From: Fimbriimonas sp.
GTDB taxonomy: Bacteria > Armatimonadota > Fimbriimonadia > Fimbriimonadales > Fimbriimonadaceae
Direction of reading: 5' to 3'
NCBI GenBank assembly: GCA_029866005.1
Contig: JARXAE010000018.1
Location: 25,658-89,657, forward strand
DNA length: 64,000 bases
Shown here: positions 25,639 to 32,937 of the stretch, in pieces
Layout: every line of letters starts with the position of its first letter
Numbering within the stretch: position 1 is the first letter of the stretch
Translations under genes and position numbers: made by a program
Notes under the pieces: generated by a model
The model's database searches: none
What the model saw: the letters and a program-made list of their open reading frames with translations, nothing else
Told to the model about the DNA's origin: nothing

Positions 25639-26181
25639 CTACTTCTTGGTTCCCTCAGTTGCCTTTTTCAGCCGTTCCTTAGCTTCATTAAGACCAGAAT
25701 CCGTCATTTCCATCAGTTCGTTCGAATTGAGCGCGATGGCAAAGATTTTGGGTTTCGGACCGTCGTTGCGAACGGTGACTTTAAACTTCCCTTTTCCCTT
25801 TTCGAAGACGCCGTCTGCGGTGAACGTGAGATAGAAGCCTCGATCCTTCTCACCCGACTTCGTCACTAAGCTCTGGGGAACGTCTTCGACTTTTCCGAGC
25901 GACTTGAGCTTGCCGAGCTTTTTGTTGAAGATCGCAAACCGCTTCTTCGTCCCGTCTCGCCCTTCAGGTGTTAGGAAGGCGGAGTCGGCAACTTCGGCAA
26001 AGACAGACTCGTCCCAGCTCTTGCCAGTTTTTTCGAGGGTCGTCGCGACAAAGTTGCGATTCTGCTGAACCGTTTCTTTCACCCGTTCCAGAGTTGTCCG
26101 GGTGAGATAGAAGACGCCGCCGCAGCACAGCACCAACACTCCGATAACGGAAGCGAGAATGATGCCGGTCTTCTTGTTCAT
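25639..26181 (-). CDS. Uncharacterised membrane-anchored protein with CCG transmembrane motif
   Basis: The 180-residue protein has a single N-terminal helix (residues ~6-27) ending in VLCCGGVFYL. A long helical stretch (LERVKETVQQNRNFVATTL) is followed by a mixed domain with VTVRNDGPKPKIFAIAL. The Cys-Cys-Gly pattern in the helix recurs in other anchored proteins of this window (11018 and 61927). It is cotranscribed after the histidine kinase gene (9-base gap). A sensory accessory role is possible but unproven. Confidence 0.6.
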   Translation of the reverse strand: MNKKTGIILASVIGVLVLCCGGVFYLTRTTLERVKETVQQNRNFVATTLEKTGKSWDESVFAEVADSAFLTPEGRDGTKKRFAIFNKKLGKLKSLGKVEDVPQSLVTKSGEKDRGFYLTFTADGVFEKGKGKFKVTVRNDGPKPKIFAIALNSNELMEMTDSGLNEAKERLKKATEGTKK

Positions 26182-26190
26182 CGTTCGACC

Positions 26191-27897
26191 TTACTGGTTT
26201 GCGGCCTTGGCTTCGTCGATATCAATATCGGTTGGGATTCTAAACATGAAGTCCGATCCTACTCCGACTTCGGACTCGCACCAGATTTTGCCCATGTGGA
26301 CTTGCTCAACAAGGTGCTTGACCAAGAAGAGACCCAGACCCGTACCGTAGATCTTGCGGTTGTCATCGTTGTTAACGCGATGGAATTTTTCGAAAACTTT
26401 TCCTAGATGATCCTTTGGAATTCCGAGTCCCTGATCCTTGACTCCAATCAGAAGCGTCTTTCCTTCGTTGCGAGCGTGGATGACCACATCTCCGCCATTG
26501 GGCGAATACTTGATGGCATTGTTCATCAGATTCGTGAGAATCTGATCCATCTTGTCTTGGTCACCAACGATGAGCTTCGGAAGCGGATTTTCGATTTCCA
26601 CCTTAATGGTGTGCTTATTAGTTGCCTGCCTCTGAACCATTGCCACCTTGTGAATGAGGTCAGTCAAATCGACTTGACCATAGTTCGGGCTTAGCGACTC
26701 ACCAGCTTCGATGCGGCTGGTGTTGAGCAGGTCGTCGATCAGGCGGCGGAGTCGATCGCACTCGCCAACGACAATCCCGAGGAATTCGCGCTGATCTTCT
26801 TTGGTGTACATCTCGTCATCGAGACCTTCCAGAAGGGTTGATGAGAAGCCTTTGATGGCAGTAAGCGGAGTGCGGAGTTCGTGGGAAGCCATTGCAACGA
26901 ATGAGGACTTCATTCGGTCGATACTTCTAATTTCGGTGACATCCGCGAGGATGGCGACGACGCCGATGCTCTTACCGTCCTGTCCAGTGACACTGGCGAA
27001 TTGCGATTCGTAGATACGTTCGCTGTTACCAAGAACAACATAAGTCTCGACTTTGCCGGGATCAGTGCCATCAATCAGTTTCTGAATGGCGTCAACAACT
27101 GCGCCATCCTTAATGACTTCGTTCATATGCTTTCCAAGCGCGTCCAGTGGGGCTTGGAAGACAGCTCTTGCGGTTGCGTTGATTTGGTTGAGACGACCCT
27201 CGGTCGAAACCAGAACAAGCCCCGAAGTCAATGATTCAAAGGTCTGCGCCAACTCTTCCTTCTCTTCAACCACCTCTCGGTACATCTGAAGGTTAGCGAT
27301 GATTGAGCCGACATTTCGAGCCATTCGCTCAAGGAGCCGGACGTCTTCCTCGTTGAAGTCTTCGCCATGTCGCTTGTTGAATGCGTGAAGGACGCCAATT
27401 GTCGACTTTTCGACAACTCGGTTTTCTTCGTCTCGCTTTTCAATGACAAGGGGGACGCACACTCCGTTGGAGACGTGAAGCAGTCCGAAGGACTCTTCTC
27501 GTGCCTCGGCTTGAGCCTCGATGTCGTGGTAAATGAGTGCTTCGCCCTCGCGGAATACTTTGCCGGAAACCCCATGGGTTGCTCGCACCTTGAATGCAGC
27601 CAAATGCACCTCATCAAGCCCGAATGCTGGCGGAATTCCCTTCAGTTCGCCAATCTCGCGATCGTGGAACATAATAACGATCTTCTCGGCTTGGAGAATC
27701 ATTGCGATTCGCTGAACCAGCCGGCGCAATGTGATGTCAGCTTGATCAATCGGGGTGACATCAACGGTTTGCTCAGACCGTTGGGAAACGGGCAAATTCT
27801 TGTCGGTCTCCAACTCGCTGATTCGGCGATTGAGACGATCAACTTCTGCTTGGAGCTCGTTAATCCGCAGTTGACTGTTCGACAGTTCTTCAGGCAT
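26191..27897 (-). CDS. Sensor histidine kinase with GAF and PAS domains
   Basis: This 568-residue protein lacks membrane segments and appears cytosolic. A coiled coil (residues ~1-38) leads into a GAF domain (~50-200) and a PAS domain (~215-320, SGLVLVSTEGRLNQIN). The HisKA box ASHELRTPLTAIKGF follows, with the phosphorylated His near residue 340. HATPase motifs follow: N box NLMNNAIKYSP, G1 DQGLGIP and G2 GTGLGLFLV. The start is the ATG preceded by AAAGGA; a TTG further out is less likely. No response regulator is adjacent, so it is an orphan kinase. Two membrane-anchored genes follow in the same run. Confidence 0.93.
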   Translation of the reverse strand: MPEELSNSQLRINELQAEVDRLNRRISELETDKNLPVSQRSEQTVDVTPIDQADITLRRLVQRIAMILQAEKIVIMFHDREIGELKGIPPAFGLDEVHLAAFKVRATHGVSGKVFREGEALIYHDIEAQAEAREESFGLLHVSNGVCVPLVIEKRDEENRVVEKSTIGVLHAFNKRHGEDFNEEDVRLLERMARNVGSIIANLQMYREVVEEKEELAQTFESLTSGLVLVSTEGRLNQINATARAVFQAPLDALGKHMNEVIKDGAVVDAIQKLIDGTDPGKVETYVVLGNSERIYESQFASVTGQDGKSIGVVAILADVTEIRSIDRMKSSFVAMASHELRTPLTAIKGFSSTLLEGLDDEMYTKEDQREFLGIVVGECDRLRRLIDDLLNTSRIEAGESLSPNYGQVDLTDLIHKVAMVQRQATNKHTIKVEIENPLPKLIVGDQDKMDQILTNLMNNAIKYSPNGGDVVIHARNEGKTLLIGVKDQGLGIPKDHLGKVFEKFHRVNNDDNRKIYGTGLGLFLVKHLVEQVHMGKIWCESEVGVGSDFMFRIPTDIDIDEAKAANQ

Positions 27898-27993
27898 CTT
27901 GAAAATATCCTTTGTGGCGGCAACCAAAAAACCGCGCCACCTAAAATGACACGTCTAGTATGACCGTTTGTAGCGTATAAAAGACAGTAAGTG

Positions 27994-28659
27994 ATGAGCG
28001 AAGAACATCCGGAAATCCCGATCTTTCCGTTGCACGCCGTGCTGTTCCCTCATTCACGCCTGCAACTCCACATTTTTGAGCCTAGGTACCGACAAATGGT
28101 CTCAAATTGCATTGCGAGTGGTGGGTATTTCGGCGTGGCCCTTATTCGCTTAGGCGAAGAGAGCGGAGAACATGCGGAGCCGTATTTGGTCGGGACGCTT
28201 GTACGAATTGTGGATGTCCACTCGTACACGGATGGCAGGTTCGACATCAACGTCTTAGCGGTTAGCCGATTCAGAATCCGAAAGCTTGACGAAACCATGC
28301 CCTACATGACGGCGCAGATTGAGACGCTTGAGGAGCTACCAGCACAGAACGAGGACGAGGTGGAGATCCTGGCAAAAGAGTGTCGCCAGCTGTGTGAGAA
28401 CTTGATTCGACATCAACTCAGGGTTGCGGAAATGGACATTGATGTTCGTTTTCCGGATGGTCCCGAGGGGCTTTCTTATTCGATCGCAAATCTCCTTGAC
28501 TTCACGCTGCTCCAGAAGCAAGCTTTCTTAGAGATGACCGACACTGCAGTTCGACTCAACGCCATGCACGAGTACTTGTCCGACCTTAACATCCCCAATG
28601 AGAGCGAGCCAAAACGCTTGAGAGCCGTGGATCTCCGGGACTGGGTTTCGGTTAATTAG
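27994..28659 (+). CDS. LON substrate-binding domain protein (Lon N-domain only)
   Basis: The 221-residue protein corresponds to the N-terminal LON domain without the ATPase-protease parts. It opens IPIFPLHAVLFPHSRLQLHIFEPRYRQMV, the hallmark of this domain, and ends with a helical bundle (DFTLLQKQAFLEMTDTAVRLNAM). Stand-alone LON-domain proteins are widespread; some may act as adaptors, but the role is unknown. GTG 27991 and ATG 27994 are adjacent candidate starts; TATAAA lies 12 bases before the ATG. It is divergent from the histidine kinase. Confidence 0.9.
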   Translation: MSEEHPEIPIFPLHAVLFPHSRLQLHIFEPRYRQMVSNCIASGGYFGVALIRLGEESGEHAEPYLVGTLVRIVDVHSYTDGRFDINVLAVSRFRIRKLDETMPYMTAQIETLEELPAQNEDEVEILAKECRQLCENLIRHQLRVAEMDIDVRFPDGPEGLSYSIANLLDFTLLQKQAFLEMTDTAVRLNAMHEYLSDLNIPNESEPKRLRAVDLRDWVSVN

Positions 28660-28717
28660 TCATCTTTGATCAGATGCTGAATTTAATTAGTCTTTTCTGA
28701 TTTTCAACAAATCATTC

Positions 28718-28743
28718 TAAGTCAAAGTGGAATAATTGACTTA
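28718..28743. promoter_or_regulatory. Perfect inverted repeat overlapping a start codon
   Basis: TAAGTCAA and TTGACTTA form an 8-bp perfect inverted repeat separated by 10 bases. The last base is the A of the ATG of the PLP-enzyme gene. The spacing places half-sites about 18 bases apart centre to centre, as for a dimeric regulator. Occupancy would block transcription or translation initiation of that gene. Confidence 0.6.
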
Positions 28744-29948
28744 TGATTGCAAAGTCTAATGATCCAGGGACAAGACTGAATACTGACCGAATGCAGCACC
28801 CTTCCGGGCATGTCAATGCGCCTATTTCAGACTCGGCGATGTTTGCCTTCTCCACGGGAGCTGAAATGACCGAGATGTTCGAAGTCGGAATTGCTGGACG
28901 ATTCCTCTATTCCCGCCACGCCAACCCGAGTTGCGCCGCCCTTGCTGCAAAGCTAGCAGCGATGGAGGCCACCGAGGCCGCCATCGTCATCGCGTCGGGG
29001 ATGTCCGCAATCGCTTGCGCAATCCTCCAGGTCTGCTCCGCTGGCGACCATATCATCGCAAGTCGAACCGTTTACGGCGGCACTTATGCGCTGCTCGAAA
29101 ACTTCCTTCCTCGGTTTGGCATTACGACTTCGTTCATCGATATCAACGACCAAACCGCTCTCAATGATGCAATGCAGCCGAACACCAAAATGTTGTTCGC
29201 CGAGACGATGAGTAATCCTCTTTTGGCGGTCTGCGACATCCCGAATCTCAGTGCCTTCGCTCACTCAAACGGGCTCACACTGATGATCGACAACACCTTC
29301 GCCCCTTTGATCTGTTCTCCCGCGATGCACGGCGCGGATATTGTTATCCATAGCCTCACGAAGTACATCAACGGCATGGGCGACCACCTTGGCGGAGTCA
29401 TCTGTGGCACCGAAAACCTTATTCAATCCTTAATGGATGTGAACTCCGGCGCGACGATGCTTCTGGGTCCCTCAATGGACGCAGGCGTCGCAGCAGATAT
29501 TCGTAAGAATCTTCAGTCGCTACCCGTACGCGTGCGACAGCACTCAGCGAATGCTCTAAAAGTCGGGTCGAGGCTTCAGGCGTCTGGCTTCAGAGTTGTT
29601 TATCCTGGACTGGAATCTCACCCAGACCACCTGCGACTCCAGACACTGTCGAATGAGGGATATGGTGCGGGAGCGGTACTGACTCTGGATTGCGGTACTC
29701 GGGAGCGCGCAGATAGCCTGATGCAACACCTAAAAGACGCTGGCCTGGGATTCCTCGCCGTCTCGCTCGGCTACGTCCACACCCTCTTTTCGATGCCTGC
29801 CTGCTCTACTTCCAGCGAAATTCCAGCGGCGGAACGAGAGCGAATGGGATTAAGCGAAGGATTTGTGCGTTTTTCGATCGGAATTGATGCCGACGGTGAT
29901 TGGCTGGCTTCAGAGATTGCAGCGATTGCCACCAAAGTTCTCTTGTAG
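28743..29948 (+). CDS. Cys/Met metabolism PLP-dependent enzyme
   Basis: The 401-residue fold-type I enzyme belongs to the cystathionine/methionine gamma-lyase and O-acylhomoserine sulfhydrylase family. The substrate loop YSRHANPSCAALAAKLAAME, the cofactor-contact region ASGMSAIACAILQ, and the PLP Lys in HSLTKYINGMGDHLGG (near residue 207) are present. The position of the methionine gamma-lyase active-site Cys is Gly here (VYGGTYALLE), which argues against a classic methionine gamma-lyase. The exact reaction is undecided. The gene is headed by a strong inverted repeat, so it is probably controlled by a dedicated repressor. Confidence 0.88.
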   Translation: MIAKSNDPGTRLNTDRMQHPSGHVNAPISDSAMFAFSTGAEMTEMFEVGIAGRFLYSRHANPSCAALAAKLAAMEATEAAIVIASGMSAIACAILQVCSAGDHIIASRTVYGGTYALLENFLPRFGITTSFIDINDQTALNDAMQPNTKMLFAETMSNPLLAVCDIPNLSAFAHSNGLTLMIDNTFAPLICSPAMHGADIVIHSLTKYINGMGDHLGGVICGTENLIQSLMDVNSGATMLLGPSMDAGVAADIRKNLQSLPVRVRQHSANALKVGSRLQASGFRVVYPGLESHPDHLRLQTLSNEGYGAGAVLTLDCGTRERADSLMQHLKDAGLGFLAVSLGYVHTLFSMPACSTSSEIPAAERERMGLSEGFVRFSIGIDADGDWLASEIAAIATKVLL

Positions 29949-29951
29949 AAT
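29946..29951 (+). promoter_or_regulatory. -10-like element of GH53 gene, leaderless spacing
   Basis: TAGAAT overlaps the preceding stop codon and ends 6 bases before the GTG start at 29958. Confidence 0.5.
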
Positions 29952-29957
29952 ACGGCT

Positions 29958-30998
29958 GTGATTCTTGCGGCACTTGCTCTGGCTCCCACCTACTACCGAG
30001 GTGTAGATGCCTCTTTCATTCCGGAGTATCGGGAACTCAAAACGGAGTTCTTTGTTGGCGAAAACAAGATCGAACCGCTCAAAGCGTTTGCCGACTCCGG
30101 GATCAATTTGCTTCGCCTTCGGGTCTGGGTGAACCCTCCGAAGGGTTACTGCAATCTAGCCCGCACTTTGCAGATGGCTCAAGAAGCACAGATGTTGGGA
30201 ATGGACACCCTGATCGATTTCCACTACTCTGATGATTGGGCGGATCCGCAGCATCAGATCACGCCGTTTGCGTGGCAGAAAATGAACTTGAAGGAGCTCT
30301 GCGAAGCGACGAGGGCGCATACGAAGGAAGTTCTTGATGCCCTGATCAAACAGGGAACTCCGCCCAAACTCGTTGCAATCGGTAATGAAATTCGCAACGG
30401 AATGATGTGGCCGCTGGGCAAACTGCCCGACGGTGGCTACGATAACTTGTCAGCTCTGTTGAAGGCCGGACTGCTGGGTGCGGCGCAGGCCGAGGGTAAG
30501 AAGGATTTGTGGAAGACGCAAATCCACCATGACTCGGGAGGCGACGCCAAAGTTTGCAAGGTCTTCTTTGACAACCTTCGGTCGCGCGGAGTGAAGTACG
30601 ACAACATTGGCCTAAGCTATTACCCCTGGTGGCATGGCACTTTTGACCAGCTCCGCGAAAACCTGGCTATGCTCGCCGAACGGTATCGGAAGCCGATCTT
30701 TGTTGCCGAAACGGCTTACCCGTTTAGCTTTAAGTGGGCGGATAACACGGGCAACTTCGTTTGGGAGAAGACGGATCTCAAGTCAACGATTCCTGCGACC
30801 CCTGAGGGTCAGGCGCAATTCCTGCGCGAGTTGCACCAAGTCGTGAGGGCAACCCCGAGGGGGCTTGGCGCAGGAGTGATCTACTGGGCACCGGAGTACG
30901 TGGCTCAGCCGGGAATGCAGACGCCGTATGAGAACTTGGCGCTATTTGACTTTGAGCACAGGCTGTTGCCGGGGGCAAAGGCTCTGGGTGGGCGCTAG
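29958..30998 (+). CDS. GH53 arabinogalactan endo-beta-1,4-galactanase
   Basis: The 346-residue glycosidase matches GH53. GVDASFIPEY starts the barrel, GINLLRLRVWVNP and LIDFHYSDDWADP are signature strands, the acid/base Glu lies in AIGNEIRNG (near 145) and the nucleophile Glu in FVAETAYPF (near 251). It would cleave beta-1,4-galactan in pectic side chains. The N-terminus (MILAALALAPTYYRG) is a short hydrophobic signal. The start is GTG. The stop interlocks with the opposing DUF1003 gene (CTAG). Confidence 0.93.
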   Translation: MILAALALAPTYYRGVDASFIPEYRELKTEFFVGENKIEPLKAFADSGINLLRLRVWVNPPKGYCNLARTLQMAQEAQMLGMDTLIDFHYSDDWADPQHQITPFAWQKMNLKELCEATRAHTKEVLDALIKQGTPPKLVAIGNEIRNGMMWPLGKLPDGGYDNLSALLKAGLLGAAQAEGKKDLWKTQIHHDSGGDAKVCKVFFDNLRSRGVKYDNIGLSYYPWWHGTFDQLRENLAMLAERYRKPIFVAETAYPFSFKWADNTGNFVWEKTDLKSTIPATPEGQAQFLRELHQVVRATPRGLGAGVIYWAPEYVAQPGMQTPYENLALFDFEHRLLPGAKALGGR

Positions 30999-31468
30999 TG
31001 CTTAGCTTCTAAGCGCTTTAGGATTGTCTCCATCATCTCCTGATGCTGTTCCAGCCTCCGAAGGATTTCGGTGATCTCGTGCTCGGCGCGGACGTTCACC
31101 TCAAAATCGCTTTCAGCCCGAATCTCGCTATGCCGCGACTGAAGGTTCTGCCCCACCATGATCAGCGGCATCAGCAGAATCTGAATCACGTTTGAGATGA
31201 GCAAGTAGGCGACGAAGGCGGGGAATGGGTCGAACGCTTTCAATCCGAATCGCGGTGCGAAAACGTTGTAACTGACCCAACCGATCGTCCATGAAAAGAT
31301 CAATAGGAAGAAAGCTGGCGAGCCAACCTTATCGGTGATCTTGAGAGCCAGGATTTCCAAAGCAGAGAGCTTCTCGCAGTGCTCGCGGTTCGGGTTGAAG
31401 ACCGGTTTTGGCTCGGCCAAAACCTGATCTTTAGTCCGGTGCTGATGCCTGCGTTTGTAGATGCCCAT
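30995..31468 (-). CDS. DUF1003 membrane protein
   Basis: The 157-residue protein matches the DUF1003 family. A soluble N-terminus is followed by two adjacent helices (AFFLLIFSWTIGWVSYNVF and FVAYLLISNVIQILLMPLIMV), then NLQSRHSEIRAESDFEVNVRAEHEI, the diagnostic post-membrane motif. A C-terminal coiled coil (ILRRLEQHQEMMETILKRLE) follows. The function of the family is not established. TAAGCT ends 6 bases before its ATG, a leaderless arrangement. Confidence 0.9.
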   Translation of the reverse strand: MGIYKRRHQHRTKDQVLAEPKPVFNPNREHCEKLSALEILALKITDKVGSPAFFLLIFSWTIGWVSYNVFAPRFGLKAFDPFPAFVAYLLISNVIQILLMPLIMVGQNLQSRHSEIRAESDFEVNVRAEHEITEILRRLEQHQEMMETILKRLEAKH

Positions 31469-31474
31469 AGCCCT

Positions 31475-31480
31475 AGCTTA
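31475..31480 (-). promoter_or_regulatory. -10-like element of DUF1003 gene, leaderless spacing
   Basis: TAAGCT on the reverse strand ends exactly 6 bases before the ATG at 31468. Confidence 0.4.
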
Positions 31481-31489
31481 ACACGAGGC

Positions 31490-31756
31490 TCAGATATAGA
31501 GGTTCCAACCCTTCACTTCGCTGGGCGAGTGAGTGGTTTCGTGGGTGATGTACTTGATCTGGTGGGCAGGCACGAAGTAGTTCATGCCGTCAACGGCATG
31601 GATTTCGATGAAGTCGCCAAAGACTTTGACGGATGGGGTGTAGCCCATGTCGGGAATTCCCTCGCCGATGAGCTTGAACTCAACGGTGTGGTGCTGTTCA
31701 TGTTCGCGACGGATGATGCGAGCGATATAGTCGGAAGTGGGGTGCACAGTTGACAT
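31490..31756 (-). CDS. Uncharacterised 88-residue protein
   Basis: I do not recognise this small soluble protein. It contains YIARIIRREHEQHHTVEFKL near the start, followed by a VKVFGDFIEIHAVDGMNYFVPAHQI stretch that looks like three beta strands. It has no signal or membrane segment. TAGGAT ends 6 bases before the ATG, supporting the start and an independent promoter. The gap to the DUF1003 gene is 21 bases. Confidence 0.6.
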   Translation of the reverse strand: MSTVHPTSDYIARIIRREHEQHHTVEFKLIGEGIPDMGYTPSVKVFGDFIEIHAVDGMNYFVPAHQIKYITHETTHSPSEVKGWNLYI

Positions 31757-31762
31757 GGAGTT

Positions 31763-31768
31763 ATCCTA
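31763..31768 (-). promoter_or_regulatory. -10-like element, leaderless spacing
   Basis: TAGGAT on the reverse strand ends exactly 6 bases before the ATG at 31756. Confidence 0.45.
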
Positions 31769-31806
31769 TCACGATCGGAGTTTTCCGCAAAGTAGAGGCG
31801 GTCGGT

Positions 31807-32598
31807 TTAGGACTTCTGCGTGGATTCTGCGAGTTGGCGAAGGTTGACGATTCGGGCAGTGGTGAACTTGTCAGGCTCTAGCCCTGCTAGGCTGTAGATC
31901 GCCTCCATTGCGTCTGCAAGGTGGTTAGCTTGTGGTTTGGGGATTTTTGATTCAGCGGACAGGATCATCGTCGGAATTCGGTATTTGAGGATGGTCATTA
32001 GCAATACAGTAACAACGAGGACCCCAACGATCCAAACTTTTTGGGTCAGCTCACCCTTGCCTGGCAGGACTACAAAAATCCAGACTAACAGACTTGGATC
32101 AATGACAACAAGTACTTTCGCGGCAGTTTGCAACCAGCCCGAATTCCGGAGCGAGCTACAGACCGCCTCGAGTTGATCGGTGGTCAAATCCATGGCCACA
32201 GACTCATGAAAGACAAAACTGGACCCAACTCGCTTTGGATTTAGCTCTGGTTCGTCGGTCAACCAAACCTCTCCAAGCCGCTGCAGTTTCTTTTGCAATT
32301 CATCGCTCGGCCGATATCTTCCTTTCTGGGGTCGAGTTTGAACCGCCCAGACTCGGAGGGCGCACATGGGTAGTGCTACTAAGAGACTCAGAAGTGCGAC
32401 AACTAAGAAGTAGTTCGGAGCCTTCAACATTTGAAAGTGTCGCTCGACTCCCAGGATTGAGGCCAGAACGAAAACGAGTGTTGGCCCCCACCACGTAACC
32501 TCACCAAATGGTCCGAAGCGACGTCCTTCCCATACGGTTCTAGGTAGGGGGTCTTCGCTGGCGTACATTCCCACCGAAGTCATGAGGAGACGCACCAT
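31807..32598 (-). CDS. Uncharacterised membrane protein
   Basis: I do not recognise this 263-residue protein. Two hydrophobic helices lie near residues 36-52 and 62-85, a soluble stretch follows with RVGSSFVFHESVAMDLTTDQLEAV, then two helices near 155-200. The C-terminus is soluble (AMEAIYSLAGLEPDKFTTARIVNL). The start chosen is ATG 32598, because TACAAT lies 7 bases upstream of it; an in-frame ATG at 32628 would include that element within the gene. It is divergent from the symporter pair. Confidence 0.58.
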   Translation of the reverse strand: MVRLLMTSVGMYASEDPLPRTVWEGRRFGPFGEVTWWGPTLVFVLASILGVERHFQMLKAPNYFLVVALLSLLVALPMCALRVWAVQTRPQKGRYRPSDELQKKLQRLGEVWLTDEPELNPKRVGSSFVFHESVAMDLTTDQLEAVCSSLRNSGWLQTAAKVLVVIDPSLLVWIFVVLPGKGELTQKVWIVGVLVVTVLLMTILKYRIPTMILSAESKIPKPQANHLADAMEAIYSLAGLEPDKFTTARIVNLRQLAESTQKS

Positions 32599-32605
32599 TC
32601 GGCCT

Positions 32606-32611
32606 ATTGTA
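32606..32611 (-). promoter_or_regulatory. -10-like element deciding a start
   Basis: TACAAT on the reverse strand ends 7 bases before the ATG at 32598. This favours that start over the longer ATG at 32628. Confidence 0.4.
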
Positions 32612-32643
32612 ACCCTCCCTTCCCCCATCTAGCAATAACCCGC

Positions 32644-32649
32644 TATAAT
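32644..32649 (+). promoter_or_regulatory. -10-like element of the symporter operon
   Basis: A consensus TATAAT ends 9 bases before the ATG of the small symporter-associated protein. Confidence 0.5.
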
Positions 32650-32658
32650 CCCTCACCC

Positions 32659-32937
32659 ATGGACGACGCACAGAAGCGTGAACTGACCAACCGACTGATC
32701 AAGCGGCAACTGAACCTAAGCTTTCGCATTGCGGCGATATTTGTACTCATCCTCATTGGTCTCCCGCTCGTCAATCTGTATTTGCCCGATCTCGCGGCGA
32801 CTAACATTGGTGGTTTCAGTGCGACTTGGCTGGTGTTAGGGGTCCTGTTTTATCCGCTAACTTGGGTGCTCAGTAGTTGGTTTGTAAAGGGGTCTGAGAA
32901 GCTCGAAGCCGATATTGTGGCGGAGGAGTCGAAGTGA
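32659..32937 (+). CDS. DUF485-like small membrane protein, symporter partner
   Basis: The 92-residue protein has two hydrophobic helices (~residues 22-42 and 53-74) and a charged C-terminus (KGSEKLEADIVAEESK). Its position immediately before an ActP-like symporter, its size and its topology match the DUF485-type subunits encoded with acetate symporters. Sequence similarity to DUF485 is not strong by eye. Its stop overlaps the symporter GTG start (GTGA). Confidence 0.65.
   Translation: MDDAQKRELTNRLIKRQLNLSFRIAAIFVLILIGLPLVNLYLPDLAATNIGGFSATWLVLGVLFYPLTWVLSSWFVKGSEKLEADIVAEESK

Noticed and set aside
28930..29170. Forward frame overlapping the PLP enzyme in another register
   Set aside because: Arg-rich shadow frame inside a well-supported PLP enzyme gene.
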